From: an uncultured Bacteroides sp.
GTDB taxonomy: Bacteria; Bacteroidota; Bacteroidia; Bacteroidales; Bacteroidaceae
Length of the DNA stretch: 44,496 nt
Direction: 5' to 3'
NCBI GenBank assembly: GCA_900542985.1
Contig: UQPQ01000022.1
Location: 1-44,496 of the forward strand
This document shows, one piece after another, positions 7,880 to 17,133 of the stretch. The notes beneath the pieces were generated by a model. The model was given only the letters and a program-made list of their open reading frames with translations. It was not told the origin of the DNA and ran no database searches. The first letter of the stretch is position 1. Each line of letters begins with the position of its first letter. The translations under genes were made by a program, and so were the position numbers.

Positions 7880-8470
7880 TTATTTTCCTCCATATTTTTT
7901 AGGTTCTGCTTCAGAAATCTTCTGTGGATAGTACTGAGTGATAGCATCCTTTTCAGCTTCTGAACATTCAGCCAAAGGTTTTCCAAACTGAGACTGAGCC
8001 AATTCGTTACGCAACTCGTTATAAGCGGCAACCAATTCGTTCTGAACCTGCAGGTAAGCATCATAGCTTGTACCCACGTCATTCTGTACAGAAATTACAT
8101 GCTTTTCAGTAATCATTACGTTACCAAACAACGGCAAGTTCTTCATATGCTTTTCAGGCAAATTCGGATCGTCGTTCGGATTGGCAATGAATTCTTTTGC
8201 TTTTTCTCTTAATTGCTTAATATCACCCCATTCTCCAGCAACCATCAACTGGTCGTCCTTGTTCAGTTTTACCTGGAGAACGTTTCGTTCCTTTACAATG
8301 ATATCATTGTTCTCCTGTTCCTTGTTTTCTGGGGGAGGCGGTAAACGTCTTGCCAGACCTCGGTCAGTATCCATTGATGTTGTAATCAGGAAGAAAATAA
8401 GCAACATGAAAGCAATATCGGCCGTAGAACTTGAGTTAATTCCAGGCACTGCTCTTTTCTTTCTTGCCAT
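7880..8470 (-). CDS. exbD: ExbD/TolR-family protein, first copy
   Basis: 196 residues. The N-terminus MARKKRAVPGINSSSTADIAFMLLIFFLITTSMD places Asp18 in the membrane segment. A proline-rich RRLPPPPEN linker follows, then a periplasmic domain longer than typical ExbD because of an insert of about 50 residues (PNDDPNLPEKHMKNLPLFG and following). The segment YDAYLQVQNELVAAYNELRNEL predicts a helical part. Third gene of the exbB operon, and probably couples proton flow to TonB together with ExbB and the second ExbD. Confidence 0.93.
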   Translation of the reverse strand: MARKKRAVPGINSSSTADIAFMLLIFFLITTSMDTDRGLARRLPPPPENKEQENNDIIVKERNVLQVKLNKDDQLMVAGEWGDIKQLREKAKEFIANPNDDPNLPEKHMKNLPLFGNVMITEKHVISVQNDVGTSYDAYLQVQNELVAAYNELRNELAQSQFGKPLAECSEAEKDAITQYYPQKISEAEPKKYGGK

Positions 8471-8511
8471 TCTATTTACTCCGTTTTAAATATTAAACTT
8501 CAATGTTCTGA

Positions 8512-8973
8512 TTATTTCTTAAATAGACCTGAAAGGTTCAAGAGTGTTCCAACTGCTGCAATACCGAACAATACATAAGTAGAGTAGATCAGCATGTCAG
8601 AAACCTTCAACATTGTAACATCACTGTATTGTGTACCGTCACCCAACACTACAGTTTCAGCAGAACCCATATTGTAAGTAACAACCAACAACACAATCAG
8701 CAAAATAAGACCTAATAAAGATTTAATTGCACTTTTCGGATTATCTTTCAAAGCTCCTGCAAACTGTGCCAAAGCACCCAAGAGCGTAATGATAACAGAA
8801 ACTCCAAACATAGCGTACATTAAGTACATCAGAGCTTCGGTATTCTGTGGCTCATTGTATTCGCCAACCGGATTATTGTATCCTACAAAGTAGAACATGC
8901 CCAATACTACCAAAATCAAGGCAACACAGACATAGAATACATAGTAAGATACTTTGTATGATAATTTAGCCAT
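8512..8973 (-). CDS. four-helix membrane protein of the Ton operon
   Basis: 153 residues with four predicted membrane segments at about 10-30, 47-70, 84-101 and 125-150. A glycine-rich periplasmic-like loop (VVLGDGTQYSDVT) separates the last two, and the end is KK. I recognise no enzyme motif. Its position between exbB (8 bases upstream) and the two exbD genes is seen repeatedly in Bacteroidota Ton operons, so an accessory role in the ExbB/ExbD motor is a reasonable inference. Function remains unassigned. Confidence 0.85.
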   Translation of the reverse strand: MAKLSYKVSYYVFYVCVALILVVLGMFYFVGYNNPVGEYNEPQNTEALMYLMYAMFGVSVIITLLGALAQFAGALKDNPKSAIKSLLGLILLIVLLVVTYNMGSAETVVLGDGTQYSDVTMLKVSDMLIYSTYVLFGIAAVGTLLNLSGLFKK

Positions 8974-8981
8974 TGTTTATA

Positions 8982-9782
8982 TTATTTTTTGTATTTCAAG
9001 TTGTACTTCATGATCATGTCAAGCAATGTGATAGAAGAATCTTCCATCTGGCTTGTAATAGCTTCAATCTTAGAAAGGATGTAGTTATAGAATACCTGAA
9101 GAATCAATGCTACAACCAAACCGAAGATAGTAGTAATCAAAGCCACTTTCATACCACCTGCTACAACTGTCGGAGAGATATCACCTGCCTGCTGGATTTT
9201 ATCGAACGCCATAACCATACCGATTACAGTACCCAAGAATCCCAAAGACGGAGCCATCGCGATAAACAATGTGATCCAAGAACATCCTTTTTCAAGGTAA
9301 CCTGCCTGAACACCACCGTAAGAAACTACTGAACGTTCTACTACGTCCAAACCTTCGTCGATTCTCATCAGACCCTGATAGCAGATAGAAGCAACAGGAC
9401 CGCGAGTGTTACGGCATACAGTTTTAGCACCTTCTACATCACCTTTTTCCAAAGCAGCTTCAATTTTAGCCATCAATTTCTTTACGTCAACTTCAGCCAA
9501 GCTCAAGTAAATGATACGTTCGATACAGAAAGCCAAACCAAGAACCAATGCAATAGCTACCAATGACATGAAGCTTGCATCACCTTCAATAAATTTAGTT
9601 TTTAACTCTTTGTGCATACCACCTTCTTCAACAACTGCAGGAGCTGCTGCTTCGTCCGCTGCTGCAACCTGTTCTGTCTGTGCCGGAGCTGCTGTAGCTG
9701 TAGAATCCTGAGCCATAGCTGTCTGAGTCATTCCAAATGAGAGGACTCCCATCACTGCAAGAATTGCAAATAACTTTTTCAT
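8982..9782 (-). CDS. exbB: ExbB/TolQ/MotA-type proton channel
   Basis: 266 residues. Residues 1-24 form a signal-like segment (MKKLFAILAVMGVLSFGMTQTAMAQ), followed by an Ala/Glu-rich linker. MotA/TolQ/ExbB membrane helices lie at about 72-93, 168-195 and 208-235, with the signature PSLGFLGTVIGMVMAF (178-193) and GGMKVALITTIFGLVVALI. ExbB pentamers form the stator of the Ton motor at the inner membrane and drive TonB-dependent SusC-type receptors. First gene of a four-gene operon, and a tRNA-Ser gene lies just upstream on the same strand. Confidence 0.95.
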   Translation of the reverse strand: MKKLFAILAVMGVLSFGMTQTAMAQDSTATAAPAQTEQVAAADEAAAPAVVEEGGMHKELKTKFIEGDASFMSLVAIALVLGLAFCIERIIYLSLAEVDVKKLMAKIEAALEKGDVEGAKTVCRNTRGPVASICYQGLMRIDEGLDVVERSVVSYGGVQAGYLEKGCSWITLFIAMAPSLGFLGTVIGMVMAFDKIQQAGDISPTVVAGGMKVALITTIFGLVVALILQVFYNYILSKIEAITSQMEDSSITLLDMIMKYNLKYKK

Positions 9783-9854
9783 TGTGTGTCTAATTTTTAA
9801 GATTAATTAATTAATAGTTATAAATTGTTTTTATTGTTCACTAAAATCTGTTTG

Positions 9855-9942
9855 CGGAGAGAACGGGATTCGAACCCGTGATACGCTTTTGGCGTATACA
9901 CGCTTTCCAGGCGTGCCTCTTCAACCACTCGAGCACCTCTCC
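9855..9942 (-). tRNA. tRNA-Ser(GGA)
   Basis: On the minus strand the gene runs from GGAGAGGTGC (5' end at 9942) to TCTCTCC plus discriminator G at 9855. The anticodon stem CACGC/GCGTG closes a 7-base loop CTGGAAA with anticodon GGA. A long variable arm (TATACGCC/GGCGTATA-like pairing) and the T arm ACGGG TTCGAAT CCCGT complete a type II tRNA. The terminal CCA is not encoded (CAA follows). Confidence 0.95.
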
Positions 9943-10023
9943 TTTATGGCCTCGCCAAGGGGTTTCCCTTAAAAACGAACGCAAATTACAAATAAAAATG
10001 CGAACGGCAAGCGATTTCAGCCA

Positions 10024-10031
10024 CAAATGTA
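10024..10031 (-). promoter_or_regulatory. -7 box candidate for the tRNA-Ser transcript
   Basis: Minus-strand TACATTTG fits TAnnTTTG and lies about 80 bases upstream of the mature tRNA 5' end. The -33 region is weak. Confidence 0.35.
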
Positions 10032-10100
10032 TTCTTTTTTTTCGTCTTACATAACAATCGGAAGACAAAAGTTCACAGATTCACCTAAAATTAATAAACT

Positions 10101-10889
10101 TTAAAAACTTCCTTCGGCTTTTTTGAAGACTTTGAGTGCATTTTCGGAAGTCGTAAGTCCGATTTCGGACAAAGGTCTCTCATAGATTTCAGACAACTTC
10201 TCTGCCACCTTTACCAGATAGGCACTCTCGTTTCTTTTACCTCTATAAGGCACCGGTGCCAGATAAGGAGAATCCGTTTCCAGTACAATACGCTCAAGAG
10301 GAATTTCCTTCAAGACTTCGGGCAATGTACTTTTCTTAAAAGTCACCACACCGTTTACTCCCAACATGAATCCTTCGTAAGCCAGTAACTGCGCTGCATC
10401 TTCTGCCGTACCAGTAAAACTATGGAAAATACCGGTGAGTGAAGTTCCGGCATAAGGTTTCAAGACTTCCAACAATTCCGGATAGGCTTCTCTACAGTGT
10501 ACGATCAACGGCAAATCATATTCCAAAGCCCATTGTATCTGCTCGTCGAGTACCAGCATCTGTTCGTTCCGGTAAGTTTTATCCCAATACAGGTCCATTC
10601 CCACTTCTCCAATACCATAGAATGTCTGCTCCGAGCGCAACCATTGTTCAACGACAGCCAGTCTGCGTTTCCAGTCGGCATCTACAGAAGTAGGATGAAA
10701 ACCAATCATCGGATAGCAACCGTCGTGAGTATTGCAAAGCGCCAGCATAGCTTCTACCGAAGTGTCATCGATATTAGGCATAAACAAGCGGAGTACACCA
10801 GCCTCTGTTGCACGAATCAGTGCCAATTCACGATCTTCATCAAATTCTTCAGCGAAGAGATGAGTATGTGTATCAATCAGGTTTACCAT
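10101..10889 (-). CDS. TatD-family metal-dependent hydrolase
   Basis: 262 residues, the family length. Metal ligands of the TIM barrel are in place: DTHTH (His8, His10), EVGMD (Glu in GIGEVGMDL), LIVHCREAY, IFHSFTGT and LETDSPYL with the final Asp. TatD proteins are cytoplasmic Mg-dependent DNases or 3'-5' exonucleases implicated in DNA repair and RNA turnover. Substrate specificity cannot be read from sequence. The start lies 4 bases past the stop of the prenyl synthase on the same strand, indicating one operon. Confidence 0.93.
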   Translation of the reverse strand: MVNLIDTHTHLFAEEFDEDRELALIRATEAGVLRLFMPNIDDTSVEAMLALCNTHDGCYPMIGFHPTSVDADWKRRLAVVEQWLRSEQTFYGIGEVGMDLYWDKTYRNEQMLVLDEQIQWALEYDLPLIVHCREAYPELLEVLKPYAGTSLTGIFHSFTGTAEDAAQLLAYEGFMLGVNGVVTFKKSTLPEVLKEIPLERIVLETDSPYLAPVPYRGKRNESAYLVKVAEKLSEIYERPLSEIGLTTSENALKVFKKAEGSF

Positions 10890-10893
10890 AGTC

Positions 10894-11877
10894 TTACAAT
10901 TTACGGTTCATCAATTTCAATACAAAATCCATCAGATTCTGCTTCAAGGCATCTTCTACCGATACTTTTTCCAAAAGAGCTTTTGCCTCTTCGTAATACT
11001 GATCGATTTTCTGCTGGCAAATTTCTCCGATACCCACCTTATTATATATAGCCGTTACAGCTTCAATCTTAGAAGAAGGCACATAATTTGATGCTACAAT
11101 CCAATCAAGCAATTCTCTTCGGGTTTGTGCATCGGCTTTCTCAAGAGCTGTAATCAGCATATAAGTTTTCTTGTTACACAGAATATCTCCTCCTATTTTC
11201 TTACCGAATACAGCCGGATCTCCATACACATCCAAATAATCATCCTGCAACTGAAAAGCCAGTCCCATACGGACACCGAAATCATAAAGCAACTGAGCAT
11301 CTTCTTCCGAAGCTCCACCCAATATAGCTCCTATCTTCAATGCACCGGCCAACAACACTGAAGTTTTCAGACGAATCATTTCAATGTATTCTTCGACCGT
11401 CACATCCGTCCGTGTTTCAAACTCCATATCCCATTGTTGCCCTTCACACACCTCCAGAGCTGTTTGTCCGAAAACTTCCATTACACTTTTCACATACTGA
11501 GCCGGACAATCCTGCATCATGAACTGATAGGAAAGAATCAGCATGGCATCACCGGAAAGGATAGCCGCATTCGGATTCCATTTTTTATGCACAACCGGTT
11601 TTCCCCGGCGCATTTCTGCATTATCCATCAAATCATCATGCAAGAGCGTAAAGTTATGATAAGTTTCTATAGCGGCTGCCTGCGGAAAAATGCGTTCTAC
11701 ATCCTCCTTATATAAATTATAGGCAAGCAACATCAATACGGGACGTAAACGTTTTCCGCCCAATGACAAGACATATTCTATCGGATCGTAAAGTCCTTTC
11801 GGATTACGGGAATAAGGAAGCGATTCAATATAAGCATGAATCTGCTTCATCAAGTGTTCACTGCTTTGCTGGTTCAT
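10894..11877 (-). CDS. trans-polyprenyl diphosphate synthase
   Basis: 327 residues. The first aspartate-rich motif DDLMD is at 81-85 and the second DDYLD at 212-216, with GGKRLRPVL (40-48) binding diphosphate. It elongates allylic diphosphates with IPP in the cytoplasm. A Phe at position 76, five residues before DDLMD, is a feature that usually limits product length to about C15-C20 rather than C40. That inference needs biochemical proof. Genes for isoprenoid supply (ispH) lie 2 kb away. It precedes tatD by 4 bases, and the tonB terminator (11904-11937) lies just upstream. Confidence 0.9.
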   Translation of the reverse strand: MNQQSSEHLMKQIHAYIESLPYSRNPKGLYDPIEYVLSLGGKRLRPVLMLLAYNLYKEDVERIFPQAAAIETYHNFTLLHDDLMDNAEMRRGKPVVHKKWNPNAAILSGDAMLILSYQFMMQDCPAQYVKSVMEVFGQTALEVCEGQQWDMEFETRTDVTVEEYIEMIRLKTSVLLAGALKIGAILGGASEEDAQLLYDFGVRMGLAFQLQDDYLDVYGDPAVFGKKIGGDILCNKKTYMLITALEKADAQTRRELLDWIVASNYVPSSKIEAVTAIYNKVGIGEICQQKIDQYYEEAKALLEKVSVEDALKQNLMDFVLKLMNRKL

Positions 11878-11903
11878 AAAAGAAAGATTTAGAGAGTTGG
11901 TAC

Positions 11904-11937
11904 AAAAAAGGCTGCTCTTTGCAAAAGCAGCCTTTTA
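11904..11937 (-). terminator. tonB terminator
   Basis: Arms aaaaaaggctgct (11904-11916) and agcagcctttt (11926-11936) around a short loop. On the minus strand, 23 bases past the tonB stop, the stem ends in a T run. It separates tonB from the prenyl synthase gene. Confidence 0.85.
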
Positions 11938-11959
11938 AAGAGTTATCTAACCAAATAGA

Positions 11960-12646
11960 TTACTGCAATTTAAATGTTACAGGCACGGTATATTTTACAC
12001 GTACTGCTTTACCACGCTGTTTACCTGGTTTCCACTTCGGCATGGTTTTGATGACACGAAGTGCTTCTTTATCCAAGTAAGGGTCAACACTACGAACAAC
12101 AACCGGGTCAACGATAGAACCGTCCTGATTTACGACGAACTGAACGATTACACGTCCCTGTACACCGTTTTCCTGTGCGATAGTCGGATATTTGATGTTC
12201 TTACCCAAGAATTTCAAACATTCTGCCATACCACCAGGGAATTCAGGCATTTCTTCTACGACCATGAAGATTTCAGCTTCTTCCGGTTCTTCTTCTTCAA
12301 CAACAGGAGCTACATACTTAATTTCAACTGCCTGATTGTTTTCTTCACTTGACTGGATGGTTGTTTCCTGTACATCCGCGTCATTTTCTGCAATCTGCAA
12401 CACTTCTTCCACCTTCGGAGCTTCGGGGGGAGGAGGTGCCTGTTTCGGTTCTTCCTGTTCTGTAATAGGAATCATTTCTTCTTCGAAGATCGGCATTTCG
12501 ACACCACTATCGGTAGTTACCTGTTTGTCACGTTCTGTCCATTCGAACGCCACGAACATCACTGCCAATATCAGCACGAATCCAATCAGCAGCCATGTGG
12601 TCTTTTTACCTTCCAAGTCTGCTTTGGGCGATTTTTTAATTTCCAT
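11960..12646 (-). CDS. tonB: TonB energy transducer
   Basis: 228 residues. There is a short cytoplasmic N-terminus with basic residues, one membrane helix (about 17-35), then an acidic and proline-rich spacer (EQEEPKQAPPPPEAPKVEE) long enough to span the periplasm. The C-terminal TonB domain (about 135-228) contains PEFPGG, IKYPTIAQENGVQGRVIVQFVV, and the closing KPGKQRGKAVRVKYTVPVTFKL. It transmits energy from ExbB/ExbD to SusC-type receptors. Its own promoter box is at 12682-12689. The Ton motor genes lie 2 kb away on the same strand as a separate unit. Confidence 0.95.
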   Translation of the reverse strand: MEIKKSPKADLEGKKTTWLLIGFVLILAVMFVAFEWTERDKQVTTDSGVEMPIFEEEMIPITEQEEPKQAPPPPEAPKVEEVLQIAENDADVQETTIQSSEENNQAVEIKYVAPVVEEEEPEEAEIFMVVEEMPEFPGGMAECLKFLGKNIKYPTIAQENGVQGRVIVQFVVNQDGSIVDPVVVRSVDPYLDKEALRVIKTMPKWKPGKQRGKAVRVKYTVPVTFKLQ

Positions 12647-12681
12647 AAAACAATTTTATAGGTTAATAATTCTCTGTTCGG

Positions 12682-12689
12682 CAAATGTA
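12682..12689 (-). promoter_or_regulatory. -7 box of tonB
   Basis: Minus-strand TACATTTG fits TAnnTTTG, 35 bases before the tonB ATG, with TGTG at the -33 position 20 bases away. Confidence 0.5.
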
Positions 12690-12870
12690 GCATAAATCTT
12701 TTAATCTGCCACATCTGGAAGGTAAAAAAATGCTATTTTATTTCATCTTATGTCCAGAAGCATAAAAAGTGGCATTTCTTGTATTTCATTCTCTTTGCAT
12801 TATCCTATTCCTTAGCGTATTTTAACCATCGCTGATACAGAAAAACAAGCTTTTCTATCGTAAAAAAGAG

Positions 12871-12878
12871 TATCTTTG
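12871..12878 (+). promoter_or_regulatory. -7 box of cmk-ispH
   Basis: TATCTTTG, 32 bases before the cmk ATG at 12911. No good TTTG at -33. The 264-bp divergent gap between tonB and cmk holds nothing else I recognise. Confidence 0.45.
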
Positions 12879-12910
12879 GAGCCTGAATTCAAACATATTA
12901 TTTATAAGGT

Positions 12911-13603
12911 ATGAAGAAAATCATTATCGCAATCGACGGCTTTTCCTCTTGCGGAAAAAGCACCATGGCTAAAGATCTGGCCAAAGAGATTGGCTATATT
13001 TATATAGACAGTGGAGCCATGTACCGTGCCGTAACACTCTACTGCATCGAACATCAGTTATTCGATGAAAAAGGACAAGTGAAAGAAGAAGAACTGAAAG
13101 CCCGGATGAACGATATACATATCTCTTTCCGGCTAAATCCGGAAACCCAACGCCCCATGACATACTTAAATGGAATGAATGTAGAAGACCGTATCCGCAC
13201 AATGGAAGTTTCTTCTCATGTCAGTCCGGTTGCAGCTTTAGGATTTGTACGCGAAGCACTGGTCCGTCTGCAGCAGGAAATGGGGAAAGAAAAGGGTATT
13301 GTTATGGACGGACGCGATATCGGTACAGCTGTATTTCCACAAGCCGAACTGAAAATATTCGTGACGGCTTCTCCTGAAATCCGTGCCCAACGCCGGTACG
13401 ATGAATTGAAAGCCAAAGGTCAGGAAGCGTCTTTCGATGATATATTATATAATGTAAAGGAACGCGACCGTATCGATCAGACTCGTGAAATCAGTCCGCT
13501 CCGCCAGGCTGAAGATGCAATTCTTCTCGACAACAGCCACCTGACAATTCAGGAACAGAAAGAATGGTTAAAAACTCAATTTTTAAAAGCCACTCATGCG
13601 TAA
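12911..13603 (+). CDS. cmk: cytidylate kinase
   Basis: 230 residues. It phosphorylates CMP and dCMP with ATP. The P-loop GFSSCGKST is at 10-18, [12 protein letters not shown] (about 36-47) forms the start of the nucleotide site, [14 protein letters not shown] (about 137-150) holds the conserved DGRDIGT motif, and the LID region is [21 protein letters not shown]. The end overlaps the ispH start by 8 bases, so the two are translationally coupled. This cmk-ispH linkage is conserved in many Bacteroidota. Confidence 0.96.
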   Translation: MKKIIIAIDGFSSCGKSTMAKDLAKEIGYIYIDSGAMYRAVTLYCIEHQLFDEKGQVKEEELKARMNDIHISFRLNPETQRPMTYLNGMNVEDRIRTMEVSSHVSPVAALGFVREALVRLQQEMGKEKGIVMDGRDIGTAVFPQAELKIFVTASPEIRAQRRYDELKAKGQEASFDDILYNVKERDRIDQTREISPLRQAEDAILLDNSHLTIQEQKEWLKTQFLKATHA

Positions 13604-14459
13604 AGTAGAGATCGATCAGGGTTCCGGGTTCTGCTTTGGAGTAACAGCTGCAATCCAAAAAGCGGAAGAAGAATTGGCAAAGGGAGAAAAACTCTATTGT
13701 TTGGGCGACATCGTGCACAACGGTCAGGAATGTGAACGTCTGAAACAAATGGGACTCATTACCATCAACCACGAAGAGTTTGCTCTTCTGAAAAATGCCA
13801 AAGTGTTGCTCCGCGCCCATGGAGAACCTCCACGCACTTACGAGATAGCACGCGAAAACCACATTGAAATAATCGATGCAACGTGCCCCGTAGTACTGCG
13901 CCTGCAAAAACGAATTAAGCAGGAATACGATGCAACCCCTTCCGACCGGGAAAAACAAATTGTTATCTATGGTAAAAACGGACATGCCGAAGTCTTGGGA
14001 CTGGTAGGGCAGACTTGTGGAAAAGCCATTGTCATCGAGAAACTGGATGAAGTCAAATCGCTCGACTTCTCCAAAGACATCCGTCTTTATTCGCAAACCA
14101 CAAAATCGCTGGATGAATTCCGCCAGATTGTAGCCTATATCAAGGAGCATATCTCCCCGTCTGCCACATTCGAATATTACGATACAATCTGCCGTCAGGT
14201 AGCCAACCGCATGCCTAATATCCAGAAGTTCGCGTCTGCACACGACCTTGTGTTCTTTGTCTGCGGGCATAAAAGTTCAAATGGAAAGATTCTTTTTCAG
14301 GAATGCAAAAAAGTCAATCCTAACAGTTACCAGATCGACCAGCCGGAAGAGATAAACAAAGACTTATTAAAAGACGCACAATCCATCGGCATCTGTGGTG
14401 CCACATCTACTCCCAAATGGCTGATGGAAGCGTGCAAAAACGTGATAATGAAAGAGTAA
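13596..14459 (+). CDS. ispH: 4-hydroxy-3-methylbut-2-enyl diphosphate reductase
   Basis: 287 residues. This is the last step of the MEP isoprenoid pathway, producing IPP and DMAPP. The three iron-sulfur cysteines are present: Cys13 (GFCFGV), Cys97 (DATCPVV) and Cys199 ([12 protein letters not shown]). The conserved RAHGEPP (73-79) and GATSTPKW near the C-terminus ([12 protein letters not shown]) complete the signature. The start overlaps cmk by 8 bases. It supplies precursors for the prenyl synthase at 10894-11877. Length is slightly below the E. coli enzyme, as usual in this phylum. Confidence 0.96.
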   Translation: MRKVEIDQGSGFCFGVTAAIQKAEEELAKGEKLYCLGDIVHNGQECERLKQMGLITINHEEFALLKNAKVLLRAHGEPPRTYEIARENHIEIIDATCPVVLRLQKRIKQEYDATPSDREKQIVIYGKNGHAEVLGLVGQTCGKAIVIEKLDEVKSLDFSKDIRLYSQTTKSLDEFRQIVAYIKEHISPSATFEYYDTICRQVANRMPNIQKFASAHDLVFFVCGHKSSNGKILFQECKKVNPNSYQIDQPEEINKDLLKDAQSIGICGATSTPKWLMEACKNVIMKE

Positions 14460-14474
14460 AACAAAATATTCTTT

Positions 14475-14508
14475 TTTGTTTTATTCTTTTATATTTTTAG
14501 TAAATTTG
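14475..14508 (+). promoter_or_regulatory. pfkA promoter
   Basis: TTTG (14475-14478), 22 bases, then TAAATTTG (14501-14508), a good match to the Bacteroidota consensus. The ATG follows 29 bases later. Confidence 0.6.
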
Positions 14509-14537
14509 CGTCATAGAATTAAACTTATAGTTAACTT

Positions 14538-15518
14538 ATGGGAACAATTAAATGTATTGGTATCCTTACATCGGGAGGTGATGCTCCCGGTATGAATGCA
14601 GCGATACGTGCCGTGACACGTTCTGCAATCTACAACGGATTAAAGGTAAAAGGTATTTATCGAGGTTACAAAGGTTTGATTACAGGAGAAATTCAAGAGT
14701 TTCAAACACAAAATGTAAGTAACATTATACAGTTGGGAGGTACCATCCTGAAAACAGCACGTTGTCAGGAATTCAAAACTCCCGAAGGACGAAAAGTCGC
14801 TTACGAAACCATGCAGCGTGAAGGAATCGATGCGCTGGTAGTAATCGGTGGTGACGGATCACTCACCGGAGCGCGCCTTTTGGCACAGGAATTCGATGTA
14901 CCGTGTATCGGACTTCCGGGTACTATCGACAATGACTTGTATGGAACAGATACTACCATCGGTTACGATACCGCTTTGAATACAATCCTTGATGCAGTCG
15001 ACAAGATTCGTGATACAGCTACTTCTCACGAGCGTCTGTTCTTCGTAGAAGTAATGGGACGTGATGCCGGCTTCCTGGCTCTGAACGGTGCCATCGCTGC
15101 CGGAGCAGAAGCAGCCATTATTCCGGAATTCAATACAGAAGTCGACCAGTTGGAAGAATTCATCAAGAACGGTTTCCGCAAGTCAAAGAGCAGTTCTATC
15201 GTATTGGTAGCCGAAAGTGAAATCACGGGTGGTGCTATGCATTACGCAGAACGTGTAAAGAACGAATATCCACAATACGATGTACGTGTAACCATTCTCG
15301 GACACTTGCAGCGCGGCGGACGTCCTACTGCACACGACCGTATCATTGCCAGCCGTATGGGTGTAGCAAGTATTGAAGCTTTGATGGAAGGACAGCGTAA
15401 CGTTATGATCGGTATTGAAAACGACCAAATCGTATATGTTCCGTTTACCAAGGCTATCAAGAACGACAAGCCTATCGACCGCGAACTGGTTAATGTATTG
15501 CGCGAATTGTCAATCTAA
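14538..15518 (+). CDS. pfkA: ATP-dependent 6-phosphofructokinase
   Basis: 326 residues, bacterial PfkA length. It converts fructose 6-phosphate to fructose 1,6-bisphosphate in glycolysis. The N-terminal [17 protein letters not shown] binds ATP. GGDGS (104-108) and PGTIDND (127-133) both carry glycine where PPi-dependent enzymes have Asp and Lys, so ATP is the expected donor. [12 protein letters not shown] and [13 protein letters not shown] form the sugar phosphate and subunit-interface sites. Single-gene unit with its own promoter and a terminator at 15541-15576. Confidence 0.97.
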   Translation: MGTIKCIGILTSGGDAPGMNAAIRAVTRSAIYNGLKVKGIYRGYKGLITGEIQEFQTQNVSNIIQLGGTILKTARCQEFKTPEGRKVAYETMQREGIDALVVIGGDGSLTGARLLAQEFDVPCIGLPGTIDNDLYGTDTTIGYDTALNTILDAVDKIRDTATSHERLFFVEVMGRDAGFLALNGAIAAGAEAAIIPEFNTEVDQLEEFIKNGFRKSKSSSIVLVAESEITGGAMHYAERVKNEYPQYDVRVTILGHLQRGGRPTAHDRIIASRMGVASIEALMEGQRNVMIGIENDQIVYVPFTKAIKNDKPIDRELVNVLRELSI

Positions 15519-15540
15519 AAATTCAATTTTAATCCCTATA

Positions 15541-15576
15541 AACTGCTATTGTGTATTCTGCACAATAGCAGTTTTT
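15541..15576 (+). terminator. pfkA terminator
   Basis: Arms aactgctattgtg (15541-15553) and cacaatagcag (15561-15571) around a 7-base loop, then five T. It lies 22 bases after the stop. The rest of the gap to 15809 is A/T-rich without a recognised feature. Confidence 0.9.
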
Positions 15577-15809
15577 GTTCCTATACCTTCAAGTAAATCT
15601 TATCTCCATTTCGTGAAATACACATTTCCATCCAAGTATTCTCATATTTTACATTAATTAAATTTATATCTCTTACTATCATTCTTTTTGTCAGCATAAT
15701 CTACTTTTTATAAAAAAAATGCAGGAAGAAGCTCCAAATTCCAAAAAAATTAATAAATTCGAAATATTCATACATGAAGAATATAAGTTTTTAATAAAAA
15801 ATTTCCCCT

Positions 15810-16742
15810 ATGACAACACTTAAAAGCATTCTAACTATCTGTTTATTAACCTATTCTTGTAGCATTATGGCACAAAGGACTACAGAAATTGTAGAGCCCC
15901 TCTCACAAGAACAGGAAGAAGGCATGACACTGAAAAGAAAAGTAGCCATCGGGCGCTTCTCCAACGAAACACAATACGCCAAAGGAATTTTCTACGACAG
16001 AGAAAATGATCCTATGGGAAAGCAGGCTCTCGATATCCTGTCATCTAAACTAGCCGCTTCGGGAAAATTTCTACTGTTGGAAAGAAGTGATTTGGAAACA
16101 CTTCTGGAAGAAAGCAACAAAAGTGACAATGCGATTGCGACTTTAGGAGCAGACTATATGATTATCGGTTCAATCACTGAATACGGCCGGAAAAATACCG
16201 GTAAAAATAAAGTATTCTCTTCGGAAAAAACTCAGACTGTAGAAGCTGCAGTAGCAATTCGTCTAGTAGATGTTTCTACAGGATTAATCATCTACTCCGA
16301 TGAAGCCAAAGGGGCAGCGGAACTTACAACCAAAACGACCATGGGACTGGGTGGACAAGCATCTTTCGATGCTACACTGAGCGATAAAGCCATCTCAGAA
16401 GCTATCGGACAATTGGTAGAAAACATTATTAATAAATGTACTAATGCACCGTGGAAGACCTACTTCCTGGCTTACGAACCGGATGCCATACTGATAGCTG
16501 GAGGACACAGCCAAGGTATTAAAGAAGGAATGACATTCGCTATCAAGACTAAAGGGAAGAAAGTAAAAAATCCTCAAACCGGTATTATCATTACACTTCC
16601 CGGAAAGAAAATAGGAGAAGTGAAGGTTATTTCCACCGGAGGAGATACTCCGGAAACCGAGTACTCTTTTGTAGAAGTGAGTGGCACCACAGAAATCAAT
16701 GCCAACAATATAGGAAACTATATTATTGAAGAATCAAAATAA
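15810..16742 (+). CDS. CsgG/HfaB-family outer-membrane protein
   Basis: 310 residues. The signal segment 1-22 ends SCSIMAQ. Either Cys17 is lipidated or cleavage is at MAQ. The CsgG-type core covers about 35-220: KRKVAIGRFSNET, DILSSKLAASGKFLLLERSDLETLLEE, LGADYMIIGSITEYG, and VAIRLVDVSTGLIIYSDEAKG. In curli systems CsgG forms a secretion pore. Relatives beside GNA1162-type genes have no proven cargo. The C-terminal 90 residues (AILIAGGHSQGIKEGMTFAI) form a small beta domain absent from classical CsgG. First gene of a four-gene operon with three lipoproteins. Confidence 0.9.
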   Translation: MTTLKSILTICLLTYSCSIMAQRTTEIVEPLSQEQEEGMTLKRKVAIGRFSNETQYAKGIFYDRENDPMGKQALDILSSKLAASGKFLLLERSDLETLLEESNKSDNAIATLGADYMIIGSITEYGRKNTGKNKVFSSEKTQTVEAAVAIRLVDVSTGLIIYSDEAKGAAELTTKTTMGLGGQASFDATLSDKAISEAIGQLVENIINKCTNAPWKTYFLAYEPDAILIAGGHSQGIKEGMTFAIKTKGKKVKNPQTGIIITLPGKKIGEVKVISTGGDTPETEYSFVEVSGTTEINANNIGNYIIEESK

Positions 16743-16778
16743 ACAATATCCCCATTTCTAAACCCAATATAAACATCT

Positions 16779-17120
16779 ATGAAGAAGTTTTTAAAAATCA
16801 TAGCTTTTGCAGCCATTTTCCCTGCTTTTCTTGCAGGATGTAAAGCTCCGGTAGCCCAACAGAGTGGTAAAGAAGATATTGCTTATCTTTTGTTTGTCAG
16901 CCCTAATACCTATGCAGGAAAAAAAGTGACTGTCAGTTTAGACAATCAGAAACCGTTCTCGGTACAAGTCGTCAAAGAAAAGAAATCAAAACGAAAAGGA
17001 ACTCAATATGGAGTAAAAACAGGAGCACGCCACATTAAAGTCTCTTATGAAGGCAAAACCCTATACAATAAGAAAATTTTCATTTCTACTCAAGAAGTAA
17101 AACAGATTATCTTACCATAA
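16779..17120 (+). CDS. small lipoprotein with PEGA-like beta domain
   Basis: 113 residues. Lipoprotein signal 1-20 ending FLAGC with Cys21 as the expected lipidation site. The mature part has SPNTYAGKKVTVSLDNQKPFSVQVVKEKKSKRKGTQYGVKTGARHIKVSYEGKTLYNKKIFIS. The pattern of short strands with a charged hairpin and a 'G-x-H-x-I/V-x-V' strand recalls PEGA-type surface modules. This is a resemblance, not a confirmed family. It sits 36 bases after the CsgG-like gene and 13 before the DUF4810 gene, an extra member compared with the three-gene Neisseria arrangement. Confidence 0.8.
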   Translation: MKKFLKIIAFAAIFPAFLAGCKAPVAQQSGKEDIAYLLFVSPNTYAGKKVTVSLDNQKPFSVQVVKEKKSKRKGTQYGVKTGARHIKVSYEGKTLYNKKIFISTQEVKQIILP

Positions 17121-17133
17121 AACAACTGTGATT

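Noticed and set aside
9841..10068. 75-codon minus-strand frame
   Set aside because: Runs through the tRNA-Ser gene and its leader. The tRNA explains the sequence.
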